DNA from: Hypericum androsaemum
Lineage: Eukaryota > Streptophyta > Magnoliopsida > Malpighiales > Hypericaceae
NCBI GenBank assembly: GCA_963995505.1
Contig: OZ023184.1
Coordinates: 2,666,001-2,730,000, forward strand
DNA: 64,000 nt
Reading direction: 5' to 3'
The translations under genes were made by a program, and so were the position numbers. Positions 1 to 14,548 of the stretch are shown piece by piece. The notes below the pieces were generated by a model. That model was not told where the DNA came from. It made no database searches and saw only the letters and a list, made by a program, of their open reading frames with translations. Within the stretch, counting starts at the first letter, position 1. The number at the start of each line of letters is the position of its first letter.

Positions 1-2670
<2,670 letters not shown>

Positions 2671-3756
2671 GCTTTTCTTGTTGCTAAAGAAATGTCCTTT
2701 TAATTAATTTCCTGTTTTGATTTTTCTGTTTTTTCGGGTTATTAGATTTCTTCGGCGGTGGAAGAGGAAATTATATGTTTTCTCATGATTCAGATTTTTC
2801 TCCATGAATTCGAGTATTGTTGAGATTTATATTCATAAATCTTAAATCAAAATAAAATTAAAAAATTAATTGAACCGATAATTATTTTAACGAGACTAGT
2901 AAGTACAATTTTGTATGTGTAAAAAAAAATTTTACATACAAAGTTTAGTTTTTTTTAAAAAAAGTGATGCTAAATCATAGAGTAACTTGGTTTTTGGTTA
3001 TTTTTGGGTGATTGTAAAATTTTAATGTTGGAACTTTCTAGAAGGGGCTAGTAAATAACGCACCCTCTTCCTATTTTGAACATCGACGGGCTTAATTAGT
3101 TGAGATTTTGGATACTACCAATCAGTTTTAGTTTAATTAGAAAATCTGGTGACAACGTCTTTCAGACTATTTGGGTGCTGCCAAATCTAAATATTTCGAT
3201 ATTAAATAGTTTCAGAAAAAATGTTAGTTTATCAGTGGCGAGATTTGTTGAAGATCAAAGGTAATGTTGATCGAAATTCTACATATTTGTTTAGACCTTA
3301 CATCAAGGAAGATAATTTACAGTCGCCTGCATTTACCTTTGACGATCATTAAGGTATTATTGTTAATGAGAAGTTAGAAAAAAAGCTCAATCACATGGGT
3401 ATGACAAATTTTTAGAGGATGTTATTCTAGGATAATCATTTTTCGAGTTGAACTTATGGATACGCAGCATGTTAAATACTTGTTTGTAGATATTGATACG
3501 TTTTAAATATGTTATCCGGCTCGAATCTGAATTAATCAATTTAATAAACTAGATACCAAATGATATAAAAAAATATGACAAGTTTTGACGTTTGAATTAA
3601 TGCCTAACTTATAACCCATTAAAACTTAAAAATCACCTTAAACTTATGTTTTTGCCGCACAATCTTGTGATCTCCATAATCAAACACCGTCTCAATGATT
3701 TCTGTTCTGTCAGAAAAATTCGTTTTCAAAATTTAATTAAGAATTTACAGTAAACT
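2671..3756. other. AT-rich intergenic DNA with a degenerate SINE-like copy
   Basis: No coding potential is seen. A short hairpin lies at about 2911-2945 (arms tttgtatgtgtaaa / tttacatacaaa). At about 3430-3560 the order of short motifs (a gcagcatgttaaatacttgtt block followed by a ccggctcgaat block) resembles better preserved copies at 49.9 and 63.8 kb, so it may be an old SINE-type copy. Confidence 0.4.
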
Positions 3757-4244
3757 TGTGTGATACTCTTAACAATTTGGTGCACCTTCTTTTCTAGTAC
3801 ACATCTCACATCTTGAGAGAACTTCAAAGTTAAACGCATTTGGCCAAGAGTAGGATCAGGATGGGTGACCTCCTCGAAAGTTTCTGGGATACGTGCGAGT
3901 GAAGACAAAGCACGCTGGAAAAGACCCGTGTTGGTTTGTGGAGATACTCGGTCGGATCACGGGGTGTTTCATTTGGTATCAGAGCAAAAATAGTTTGTTA
4001 ATGATATGTTCCGTCTGAAATACTTAAGTGATTTGATTGGTACTATCAAATCCAACAAGATGCACCTTCTTTTCTGACACACGTCTTGAGAGAACTCCAA
4101 GGTTAAACGCATTTGGCCGGGAGTAGGATCAGGATGGGTGACTTCCTTGGAAGTTTTCGGAATGCGTGCGAGTGAAGACAAAACACGCTGGAAAAGACCC
4201 GTGTTGGTCTATGAAAATAGTCAGTCGGATCACGAGGTGTTACA
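3757..4244 (+). mobile_element. TRIM retrotransposon with 5S rRNA-derived LTRs (Cassandra type)
   Basis: Two direct repeats of about 215 bp (about 3757-3971 and 4034-4244) flank only some 60 bp of internal DNA. Each contains a stretch resembling plant 5S rRNA: the A-box region (aagttaaacgc) and C-box region (aggatgggtgacctcc in the left copy). Two bases after the left repeat lies tggtatcagagc (3974-3985), the primer-binding site complementary to initiator-methionine tRNA. Short length, iMet PBS and a 5S promoter inside the LTR are the known hallmarks of Cassandra elements, which have no genes and depend on other elements. The hexamer aacttg occurs at both edges (3753-3758 and 4244-4249) and probably contains the target-site duplication. 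No clear polypurine tract is seen. Confidence 0.82.
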
Positions 4245-4320
4245 ACTTGTGACTACTAAAAGATTTTGTGAAGCCTCTAATAACAATTAACTATATTTCA
4301 AAACATTATATTGGGTGATG

Positions 4321-5151
4321 CATTCTAGAATGGGAATTTTTTTCCAAAATAGACAGAAAACATAGATATATTTTATTTAATTAAAATTTTAAAAAAATAG
4401 TGGAGTCGACCCATAGTTGGGTCAACTTACCTACTTATTCCGCCACCTCTGTGTCAAGTGGCAAGTTACTTCAAAATTTTGTGATAAAAAAGAGGTAAAT
4501 GAGTTAATTTTTTTCATTTTATAAGTAGTATAAATTAGTGTTAGGTTGTTCCAATGAATCAAATTTTGATTTAATTTTACTTAATTTTTCAAGACCTACG
4601 CGTAGAGCTAAAAAAAGTACGCAAAATAAAAAAAATTAACTCGTTCGGACAAATGATCACCAACTTATGCAACTTTTAAAAGAAAAAAAATGCAAAAAAT
4701 TAGTGGGTGAAGGATGCGACCTTTAACTAGGTCGACTCTCCTTTTTAAAATTTTTATATCTTTTTAAGTGTGTTAAGGGGATAACTTGTTGCTCGAGTAT
4801 TCAAATAGGTTAATTTTTTTAATATTTTGCATAATTTTTTGAGCTCTACGCGTAGGTCTCGGTAAACTAAGCAAAATTAAATCAAAATTTAACTCATTCG
4901 GACAACCTAACACTAACTTATATCACTTATAAAATTAAAAAAAAAAAACTCATGCACATCTTTTTTTATTCCAATTTTTTAAAGTAAGTTGCTAGTGACA
5001 CACTGGAGAAGCTGAGTCGACCCAATCATGGGTCGACTCCACTATTTTTTTATTTTTAATTAAGTTTTAACCTATTTTAGAAATATATTAAGTTTTTACG
5101 AGAATATATCTATATTTTTTGCCTATTTTAAAAAAAATCTCGTCTAGAATG
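4321..5151. repeat. Long imperfect inverted repeat (fold-back element)
   Basis: The left arm begins cattctaga at 4321 and the right arm ends tctagaatg at 5151, so the outer edges are inverted copies. The arms carry matching blocks in reverse order: an A/T run near agatatat, a gtcgacccat motif near 4410 and near 5010-5040, and a block with tacgcgtag near 4600 and 4850. The centre (about 4680-4800) is unpaired. Fold-back and MITE-type DNA transposons look like this. I find no clear target-site duplication, so the family is undecided. Confidence 0.6.
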
Positions 5152-6525
5152 TTCCGTCTCACGCAAAAGCTTTATTTCTTATAAAATAGGGTCTCTCGAC
5201 AAATAGCATACAAGGTTCCTAAAATATTAAATATTTACTTAGATTTATACATTAAAAAATAGTTTGTAATACAAGAAAATTGATTAAAATTTTCTTCTCA
5301 TGGTTTAATAAAAAATTATTTTTTATTTTTATGTAAATTATACGATGGAAAAAAATTCCCATTTTGTTAATAACGTAAGTATTTAGAAACGTTTCTCAAG
5401 AATGGCTACAAATTTAGGAATTTAACTATAAATAAATGAGAATGGGGAGGGCCTGGATTGGCAGTTGAAAATGGCCATCAATACCAAACAAACAACATAA
5501 GATGAACAATGGGAATGGCAAATTTGTAATATCAAAAATTATATTGTGGCATTTTGAAAAATGTAAAATTATATTGAGAATAGTAGTATCATGTTGTAAG
5601 TAATTGTACACCATATTTCATTTAATGCTACAATATGGTGCGTGAAGTGGTACCACTTAGCGTTTAATAGTATCGTTTAATGTTTATGGGTAATATTTAG
5701 CGTTTAGTGATACCCTCTTTTTTTTATCTGAATGGTGCTCCCAACTTTATTAGAGGTAATACTCAACCCACTTTGAAATTAATGTATTTAAATATTTGTA
5801 AACAGCAGCTTTCTTGGCATAAACCATATAGTTGGCTTTATTTTAGGGGAATCATAATGGAGTAATTAATTTGGCAGTCCTAAGACGAATCAATTTGGGG
5901 TTATGGTACAAGAAAAGAACCAATGGCTTTACCTTCTCTCGATCACCAATTAGATACTCCATCCCTGTACTTTACTCCAATACTGTGCCTACTTTGATCC
6001 ATGGACTGTAAAATTAATTATACATATATTAAATGATAATACCAATGATCACCAATTAAATCTCAAAGTTAGAATTCGTGAAAATGTATTACTGTTAAAT
6101 ATTTATCAAAAGAACTTTGTCACTTTCAAAAAGTATACACAACTCGAACATAGAAAAATAATCTAGTGGGTGTCTAAATATTCGGTAGTATAAAAGATAC
6201 TAAATGATAATCGAAAGCATAGTGAATTGATTGATGCACAAAAGTCATGTAGCTATAGGCGAAGTTTGATTCATCTATTTCCTTACTAGTAGATATACTC
6301 TATATACATAGAATTAATCAGGTTGCCCATCATTTTGACAATTAAAATCAAACTAATAACTTTATGGACTCTTATTTCTAATAAAAATTGATAATAGAGT
6401 AGGAAAACCCTCACAAGAAGCAACAAATAATTCTTACATAACAAGTAACAACCCAATTGTAGTTATTGGATTAACTTTTTCTTGCAACTTTATTCATATA
6501 TACATATTAACAACAAATATACATT
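5152..6525. other. AT-rich intergenic DNA
   Basis: No gene is recognisable. About 6060-6160 has a faint resemblance to the SINE-like family seen at 49.9 and 63.8 kb (a ttaaatatttatcaaaagaactttg block). The last 100-150 bases probably include the 3' untranslated region of the downstream glycosyltransferase, which is on the minus strand. Confidence 0.35.
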
Positions 6526-8636
6526 TTACCCTCGTTTGTCCTCAATCTTGGCCTTCACGTCGTCCACGAACCGACCAAAACTAATTTCGGAAGATCCTCC
6601 ACCGGACAAAGCATTCTCTAGTTTCAATTTCATTCCCTTCACGTTCCTCCTCAACTCACCACCGACCTCCTCACCCATCAACAACTTCACATTCCTCGCA
6701 ACTTCCTCCCTCGTAACGTTCTTCCTCCTCCCACCACAAAGATTGATCCCAATTTTCCAATCTTCCACCACCAACTTCCTATTGGTGAATTGGTCGGTGT
6801 ACAGAGGAAAACACAGTAATGGGACACTACACCATATGCTCTCCAACACCGAGTTCCACCCGCAATGTGTCAAGAACCCGCCAATCGCGGAATGAGAAAT
6901 AACGTCAATTTGACTACACCAAGGCACGACCATGCCTTGGTGTTTAGTCTCATCCATGAACCCTGGGGGTAAGATATCGGTCTCGATGGAGCTCACTATA
7001 TCGGGCCGTAGCACCCAGATGAAGTTTATCTTACTATTCGAAAGTCCGTGGGCTATTTCCAACACGTCCCCTTTTGTGCAGTGCGCAAAGCTCCCGAAGG
7101 ATACGTAGAGGACCGACCCATTGGGCCTGGAGCCCAGCCAGGGGGCGCAGTCGGACTCGGCCCATAGGCTGGTGGAGACGGTGCTCTTGGCGAACCCAGA
7201 TGGGAGGATGGGCCCAATTGGGTAAATAGGCTGGTTCTTTTGCAAGGCCTCGATAGTGCTCGACTCTAACTCGTGGACTGTGTTGCAGATTACGAAATCG
7301 GCCTTTTTCACGTCGGCGAATGCCTTGGCTATGATCCGGTGCTCCACCGTCGTTATATTGGTTGCTTGGAGATAAGACATCAAGTCCTTGGGTTCGATGG
7401 TCTTGATTCCTGGTAGATATTCTATTGGGTCCTCACGTTTATCTGTTGATAAACATAAAATCGTTATTAGCCGCCATTAAAAAAGTTATATATAGTTAAA
7501 TTTGGATTAGTTAATTCAATAAATATCTGGATAATGTGTGACATTATTATCGGTTGTCATTGTTGTATATCCAGTTGAGAAACTATTCAACTTTGGCCTT
7601 GAGGTAGCCTAATCAAATAACAAAGTTTGTTCATAGTGTCAATTAATAAAATTTTGTTTCTACTCTTAATTTTTTAAAGTGTGTTAGAATCAACATATCT
7701 AATTTAAAATATTAACTTTTCATAATTATAAACAAGTTATCATACTTGCAACTAGCAATGTAATAATCTCAACACGTTCTCTCAAACATGTCATGATAAC
7801 AAGCAATAATTAGCAACAAGATCAAATTACTCTTATACCATGTCAGAGTCTTTAAATATAACCCAAAATCTCAATATATAGATTATTCACACTTATAAAT
7901 AACTCTACCACAAATTTTGGTCAATGCATTTTTTATTCATACATACATGTCTAAATTTAGATAATTAGTTATAAAAAAAATATTTGGTGCAAATGTAAAA
8001 AAAAGTCAATAATTAAGTGGGTCAGCACTTGTTTTTTATATAATAGGGTCCTCAAAAATTAAAAAAATCAATATATAAAGAAACTATTCAACCAATGGAT
8101 ATATATATACCATTGCAGGCGAAGTGACCGTTGATCTTGAGGAGGTGCAAGTGGTAGTAGAGAGAAAGAACCAAAGCTGGCTCAGTCCAAAACGAAACGT
8201 TGACGAGGTTATGCTTCTTGGCAACCATTGACGACCAGACATAGAAAGTGTCGGAGATCAGGCAAGTCACAGGAGGGCTCGCCGTTTTGGACATCTTCTC
8301 TAGAAGGTCGTCAACGTGAGCCGAGAAAACATGCAAGGTTCCCTCCCAGAACTGGTCCCTGTTGAGGGACCTGTCGAAGGACAGAGGGAATCCGTCGCTG
8401 ATCGTCGCGTACCGGATATCGAGGCCGGACTCCTGAGCTCCGGCGAATAGATCGTGGCCGGAAGGGTTGCTGGTGGTTATTTGGTGGTGGTTTGATTCCG
8501 TGTTGACGAAGGTAATGGTGAAGCCCCTGGAGGCTAGTTTTAGGGCTAGGTGGGTGAAAGGGATTATGTGGCCTTGGAGTGGGTAAGGTACCATTAGGGC
8601 ATGAGGCCTTGTGATTTTTTGGTCTGAATTTTCCAT
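6526..8636 (-). CDS. UDP-glycosyltransferase, UGT86A-like
   Basis: Family 1 glycosyltransferase that moves sugar from a UDP-sugar to a small acceptor; the acceptor cannot be told from sequence. Exon 1 is 8636-8111 and exon 2 is 7442-6526, joined across a 668-bp GT-AG intron, giving 480 residues (typical family length). The N-terminal motif VPYPLQGHIIPF carries the expected catalytic His (residue 23). The 44-residue PSPG box runs from about residue 350 (WCSQ) to 393, includes HCGWNS, and ends in Gln, which in this family goes with UDP-glucose preference. Overall wording (YPLQGHIIPFTHLALKLASRGF, split here as a short quote only: YPLQGHIIPFTHL) is closest to the UGT86A group as I remember it. 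No transmembrane segment is seen, so a cytosolic enzyme is expected. No frameshift or stop; likely functional. Confidence 0.93.
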
Positions 8637-10450
8637 GTTGCTTGGAGGCTGAGGTGCAAATCAAGGGCTCGAAGCAATATTTGTAGTGGTGGTGGTTATC
8701 CTTCGGAGCGAGGTTGGAGTTTCCTTGGTTTATACCAATTTTTGAGTCTCGATTGATTTAAGTTCGAATTGAGTAAAATTTTTATAGCAATAATAAAGTT
8801 CAATCAGAAAAGTATTTAACATTAGAATGTTTCAATGACACGAACTTAAAATTTTTAATTAAATTAGAATCTGATTTGATCCCACGTTGAGTTTCCTTCA
8901 TCATTCTATATAGAGTAAAAATAAAGTTGGGTCCTCGAAATCCAAGAAAATTTAGTTAAAGTTGCACAAAGTTATCCATTCTTTTCGTAATCGACAAAAA
9001 ACTACGTTTGCGGTCATTGATTTCCAATTTTTCATTGATTTTGAAAAATGCGGAAAAAATTATCTGATCCAGAATATATTACACTACACCAAAAATAAAT
9101 ACAATAGAAAAATAAAATAAAAATACAGAATAATAAATTTTTAAAAAACATAATAGGTCCAAGGGAATCAGTTATATCAAAAGGAGGAACTTATCCAAAT
9201 TACACGTATTCCAATAGCACATTATATAAAATCTCAGAAATATCTTCGTGTTGTGTCACTCTCTTTTATTCTCACACTATTTTTTTATAGGTATAGTAGT
9301 GATCATCACGATGATAGAAATCTTCAATTAAGAGGTTAAATTGAAGTAAGACACTTATTTAGGATTTATGATATATTTGTTTTAGTCTCGTATTTATATA
9401 TAGGAGTTTGTCCCTCTATTTCTACCCAAAAAAATCAAATAGTTCCATATAACTTTTACTTTGTTTTGATCTATGGATTTTTCCCTCTAATAATAAATAT
9501 TGGCCAAAGAGCGTTTAGCCTAACAAGATAAAAAGTATAGTTTTTCAAAAAAATCTAATTTTTCAAATCATGACAATTATAATCATCATATAAAAATATA
9601 TTTAAAAAAACAGCATTCATACATCTAAACAGACCAAGAATAATTGAATTGTTTGCCATCTTACGTAAGATACCTGGCACGATTATGACACGTGTGATAT
9701 AGAATTTGCCTGGACTACAAAATATATGGAATTTTACGGTTCAATGTTACAATGTACTTCTATGATTGAGCACCTCAATTAGATATTTTTTCTAGGAAAT
9801 TATGATAAGGATTTATCTCTTTCGAGTTGAGGACAAGTGTAAATCATTTACCAGCAGATCATATATACATTTACTGTTAAAATATAACCCACAAAAAAGC
9901 TTCTACGTAAATTAAAAATTATATATTATCTTCGTTGATAAAATTGGCCTCCTGCCACGTGGTGGCCAGCTGGGCAAGCCGCGTGGCTTGTCCGAGTATC
10001 ACATGTCCCGGAAGATGGAAAATGCGTCTCTCCGCCGTTAGTTGGCAGCGCGATCGAGTGATGGATGGTGAGTGCGCTCTGACGAGGACAATAATAGCCG
10101 ACCACATGAAAACGAGCACTGCCCCGCCGGCTACCACTACATAATCACGATGGCGACCGATTACGAATAATTTTACTGTGATCACGACATACTTCTAAAT
10201 TACTATCCAAAAGAATTCCATTCACAGTTAGGTCCTTATGGTAACCTAAGGAATGGCCAATAGTACTACTAGTGAACGTCTGTTTTTTTCCTTGAAATAT
10301 CTCAGCTTTGAGCCCCACATGATGGTCTACGTGCACTCATCCTCAGTTTGAGGTTAATTCAAATTTTCCGGTGGAATAGATATTTAAATATTAAGTAATT
10401 TAGATATTAAACAAAACTATCTTTTTTTGCAAAAAAAAATATATTTTGTC
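8637..10450. other. Intergenic DNA upstream of the glycosyltransferase
   Basis: The proximal part is the glycosyltransferase promoter; no certain TATA box. Most of the rest is AT-rich with no gene. A GC-rich island at about 9945-10190 contains a CACGTG (G-box) at 9956-9961 and overlapping open frames on both strands, none of which resembles a known protein. Confidence 0.35.
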
Positions 10451-10676
10451 TCATAAATTATTCTCAGGTCTCTGATCTATAGCATAATTACTGATAGAGT
10501 CCATGCCTTTTCAAAACTAATTTTGTCATTCTAGCCTTTTGATTTAATGTTGGTCTCGGGTCCTTGGCTGACGGAAGCATATATTTTTAAATTTTCTTGT
10601 TAAGAAAATGACCAAAATACCCATAAACAGAAGGAAAAAAACTTATCTTCTTCAACCTTGGAACACAAAGAACAAA

Positions 10677-11913
10677 GGACAAATTACCCTCACGTCTCTG
10701 AGGTTTGGTCACCTTCCTCCTAGGGTTCCTGACTTTTGAAAAATGATTGTCCCATCCCTAAGTTTTGATGATAATAGACTCTCGTGTCCCTGGTGCTGGA
10801 ATATTCCATATTCTCCGGTGAACCCCCACTTGAAATGACCAAATTGTCTCTCTCACTTTTAAAAAAAAAATTCTCTCCTTCTCCCTTCAACTTATTCTTC
10901 CTCACACTTCAATCAAAACCAAAACTTAATCAAAATCAAAATGTCCCTCTCCGGTGAACCCTAAGTACATGTGGTCTCGGCTTTTGTTTCAACCTCGACC
11001 GCCGGACGTCGTCATCCCCACCCGGGCTCGACGTGACGACGAGGTACGACCAGGGACCAGGGACCAGGGTGGTCTGCTACTCCCTGTCCAGGAGCTGCAA
11101 AGGCACCGGCTGAGCTTGGGTTAGCGAGGAGAGGATATTAATGGAGCCGACGGAGAAGATAAGGGTGGAGCAAGTGGTGAGGAAGATCCTGGAGGAGTTC
11201 GACATGGAAACGACGACGAAGTACCAGATTCGAAAGCTAACCTTCCAGTGCCTCGACACCGACCTCAACCTCTCCCACTACAAGGCTTTCGTCCGCCACG
11301 TTGTCAACACCTTCCTCGATGACCAGGCCCGGGCTGCCTCTGCCCCCTCCCCCTCCCCCTCGTCGAGCTTCACGTCGGAAGCAAGAAGATCTATATGCCT
11401 TATTGGGACCAAATCAGGGAAGATCTCGCAAATCGAGGAGGAGGAGGAGGCGAAGAGGAGGATTGTACTAATTTGGTCCCAATAACACATACCCATCTTC
11501 TTGTCCTTTAATTTCTTTGCATCGAAAGCCAGAAGATGGACAGTCATCGAATTAGGCGTTATGGGCTCTGTGTTTCAGCCGCTGGGGTCGCCGTTCTTCA
11601 ACTGTTCATGGCCTTGTGTTTCGGCCGTCGCGGTCGCTGTCAAGTTTGATTTATTTGGGTATGAATTTTAATTGAAGATGGAGGTAGGTGGAGAAGATGA
11701 AGAGAGAAGGGGAAAATGATTTTTTTTTTTTTACCAAAGAGGGATATTTTAGTCTTTTCAAGTGAGAGTTCGCCAGAGAATATAGAATATTCCGGCACCA
11801 GGGACCCGAGAGTCTATTATCATCAAACTTAGGGACGGGATAATCATTTTCCAAAAGTCAGGAACCCTAGGAAGAGGGTGACCAAAGGCCGGTGATGTGA
11901 GAGTAATTTGTCC
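10677..11913 (+). mobile_element. Pack-MULE-like element nested in the outer element
   Basis: Inverted termini of about 200 bp (10677-10880 and about 11713-11913) begin ggacaaattac and are flanked by a perfect 9-bp target-site duplication, aagaacaaa (10668-10676 and 11914-11922). A 9-bp duplication with long inverted ends is the mark of Mutator-like elements. The 830-bp core contains no transposase but a genic fragment of higher GC content with a coding stretch related to a DEK_C domain. That combination defines a Pack-MULE. Because it sits wholly inside 10451-12689, it inserted after the outer element. Termini are well matched, which suggests a fairly recent insertion. Confidence 0.82.
11141..11485 (+). 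pseudogene. Captured DEK_C / KELP-like N-terminal fragment inside the Pack-MULE
   Basis: An open frame of 114 codons begins MEPTEKIRVEQVVRKILEE. Residues 5-60 resemble the N-terminal DEK_C-like helical domain of plant coactivators of the KELP/SUB1 type, with the pattern ILxxxDMExxTxxxxRKL and a terminal FVRHVVNTFL. The PC4 DNA-binding domain that follows in such proteins is absent; instead the frame runs through a low-complexity Ala/Ser/Pro stretch into a Glu-rich tail and stops. It lies between Mutator-type ends, so it is best read as a transduplicated exon rather than a host gene. Whether it is transcribed is unknown. A perfect 14-bp inverted repeat (11401-11414 and 11471-11484) sits near its end. 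Confidence 0.6.
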
Positions 11914-12689
11914 AAGAACAAACCAAGAACAAATTAATTAAACAATACATATTTCAAGAAAACAAAATTTAACATGACAAATTAATTAATCAAGAGCAAT
12001 TGAAGCCATCTTCAACTCCAAGGAGCTCTGATCCTTACCTTTCAGGATCCAATTAACTCCACCCAATTGTGTACTTTAGGTTCTCGGCATTTACCTTTGA
12101 GGTGGAGGCGCATGCGTTAGAGCCCGGATCTAGAGGCAGGTTGGAGTGAGAGTGAGAATACGCGACTTACCTGGCCATGTCGCGACTCGGAATCTGGAGG
12201 CGTGACAGGCTGTTGGGGAGGTGTACGAAAACGGGACGGTGATAATCTGTTAAGAGTTTGAGAGAACAACCCGAACGTGAGAGGGGACAGTCGTCTGGGG
12301 AGATGGCGGCATAGACGGGACCGTCGTCTGTGGGGGAGGTGGACGGAGACGGGACGGTCGTCTGGGGAGAGGGCAGCGGTTAGGGAGACATCGCCGACGA
12401 CGAGGACAAGGTTGACGGAAGGAATGGGGAGAGAGGGAAGGAGATGGAAAAATTTTGTGGGCTGAATTCAATTAATTTTCTGGATTTAGTCGAAGATGAT
12501 AAGTTTTTTAATTTTTTTAAGGGTATAAATGTCATGTCTATGACAAAAAAATGAAAAAGACTGATGACATTAGTTCGGAATTTGAGACCAATATTATAAC
12601 AAAAAGTAGGGATCACAAAATTAGTTTCGGAAAAATAGAACCTTACTAGTAATTACGTTATAGATCAAGAACCTGAGGATAATTTAGCC

Positions 12690-14548
12690 ATTCCTCAATT
12701 ATCTCCCATCTTTTACCCCTTTTTCACTTTAGTACCATGTGTCAAAAATAAAAGTTAGACTCATTTTATACATTTTAAATCACATCGTACTAAAGTAAAA
12801 AATGACCATAACACATGGTATTGAAATTCAATTTTACTTATTTATTTTCCTAATTAAGTGATAGTTCCATTGGATATATATTTAATAGCAGCTACTCTCA
12901 ACTATTTATTGTCTAATTGATTGATCGGCCGATTAAATCCAGATTCCTACAATATAGGGGAGAGTTTTCAAACCTTTGTTGACATGCGGCAACGGTCTTG
13001 CGGTTATTTTCATTTCATGCAAGACATGTCTAGGGTCTAGAATGTCCTCGACTCAAAAGATCTAAGATTTTTTTTTGACCTCATCTATTCCTTAATTCTA
13101 TCTAGATTTTTATTTTTAGAAAATATAAAGTACGAATATGTGCATATTGGACCCTACCAAGGTACTATCCTTATTCTTTAAGAATATATATATAATCCAA
13201 AACTCTTACCTCCGTTAGTCGTGCAACTCATGCTCCAAATTATCCATGTGTTAATTCATTTTTTTAATACTGTTTTGAATAATTAAAATAAGTAAAGATT
13301 TTCATTAGATGGTGAAAGCATCTTGTCAAATAAGGAGGAGAACTTTCTACGGTGAAAAAATTTCATGGATCATGTTTATCACTAATGTTGAGAATCTTTA
13401 TGCACTTCAACATGGACAAAAAAAATTCACCATATAATCTTCTTTCTATTTGCTTAAACATACAGACATGAGATATTTTTCATGTATCATATCCTTTACT
13501 TGTTTTATATTATATAGACAAGTTTATCTATTCACTTACAAGTCAAATTACCAATTACATTTTAGTTACTCGTGTTTTAAATAATTGTGATTGATAACAC
13601 TAGTCAACTGTTGGATAAAAAAAACTTGATTACATATTAAATTACATTATGAGATTCAATTTATTTAAAGTAAAAAAATTAAATTACCACACATCTGCAT
13701 GTCAATCCTGATCCTACCTGAGATTTTAGGATGTGGTATTTTTAAACAAAAAGATAAGAGCTAGGTCCACCTCTAAAAAGAGGACAAAAATCCGGCTACC
13801 ATAAATCTTGCCACATGGCCCATACGACTGTAGACAGACCAAAAGTTATACGTCACCTTCCCGGTCTGATCTCAGCTTCTGTATTTTTCACAAAATCACA
13901 AGCTGTCCGACTTTTTTTTAACCCGAACTATCTAATATTCGAATATTTATTACTTCGTCTAATTCGAACAAATTAACTCATCCTCGTACAAGGGAAAGCA
14001 TAACAGTGTAGATTCTTCAACCAAATTAATTCTTAGAAATTATCATTCATCAGAGTCCGCCTATTACAAATGTCAGAAGGCAAAAGATAAGGGAGAAACA
14101 AAAAGAAACTTTATGTCCTGTCCAATGTCATATGGTTCAAACTCTTAACCATCAATCTCTAAGGAGGTGATGCACTATATGAACAATTAACATTCAGGAA
14201 CCCTCCGGTTTCGTTACAGCTGCAGTTAACCAGAGCTTTGACCTTAATTTACATGTAGGAACCACTAAACAAGTCGAGAGACAATAGCTGCTTTAGTTTC
14301 TAGTTCTGTACAACAGCCAAGAACTGCAGCAAGGGAACTTCTCCCGAACAGCCGGGTTCTTCACGACCGAACTTGTTTTTCATCAGTGCACTCCTCCAGT
14401 TGACTCGATCGAGGAATTATTGGTCCGAAGGTTTCGACGATGATGTTAATACTTTTCAAGAAAGGTGAATCCTGAGACCCGCATTGGCAACTTTGCAAAA
14501 CCCTGCTACCGAATTCACAGTCCGAGAATGAGACAGCTGCTCGAGCTT
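12690..14548. other. Intergenic DNA and 3' untranslated region of the TKI1-like gene
   Basis: 12690-14000 is AT-rich without a gene. At about 12715-12840 two inverted blocks (tttagtaccatgtgt and acacatggta) suggest a decayed small element. From about 14030 to 14548 the base composition becomes more even, consistent with the 3' untranslated region of the minus-strand gene that ends at 14549. Confidence 0.4.

Larger units (their letters stand above)
10451..12689. mobile_element. Outer Mutator-like element (non-autonomous), interrupted
   Basis: Inverted ends about 130 bp long lie at about 10451-10590 and 12555-12689. Both start with a taaattat(t/c)ctcaggt(c/t)-type terminus followed by gatctata. 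The same terminal signature flanks the inner element and the 9-bp-TSD element at 47.1 kb, which places this one in the Mutator-like group. The ends are more diverged than those of the inner element, and no matching 9-bp target duplication is visible, so it is older. Internal DNA at about 12090-12470 is GC-rich with a repeated gggacggtcgtctgggg motif and could be captured genic sequence, but no protein is recognisable. There is no transposase. Confidence 0.62.

Noticed and set aside
3726..4181. Two similar minus-strand frames starting MSSLARIP
   Set aside because: They are reverse-strand readings of the 5S-derived parts of the two TRIM LTRs; the similarity comes from the LTR repeat, not from a protein family.
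9919..10185. GC-rich frames near 10 kb
   Set aside because: Open on both strands, no homology that I recognise, and surrounded by repeat DNA; composition alone explains them.
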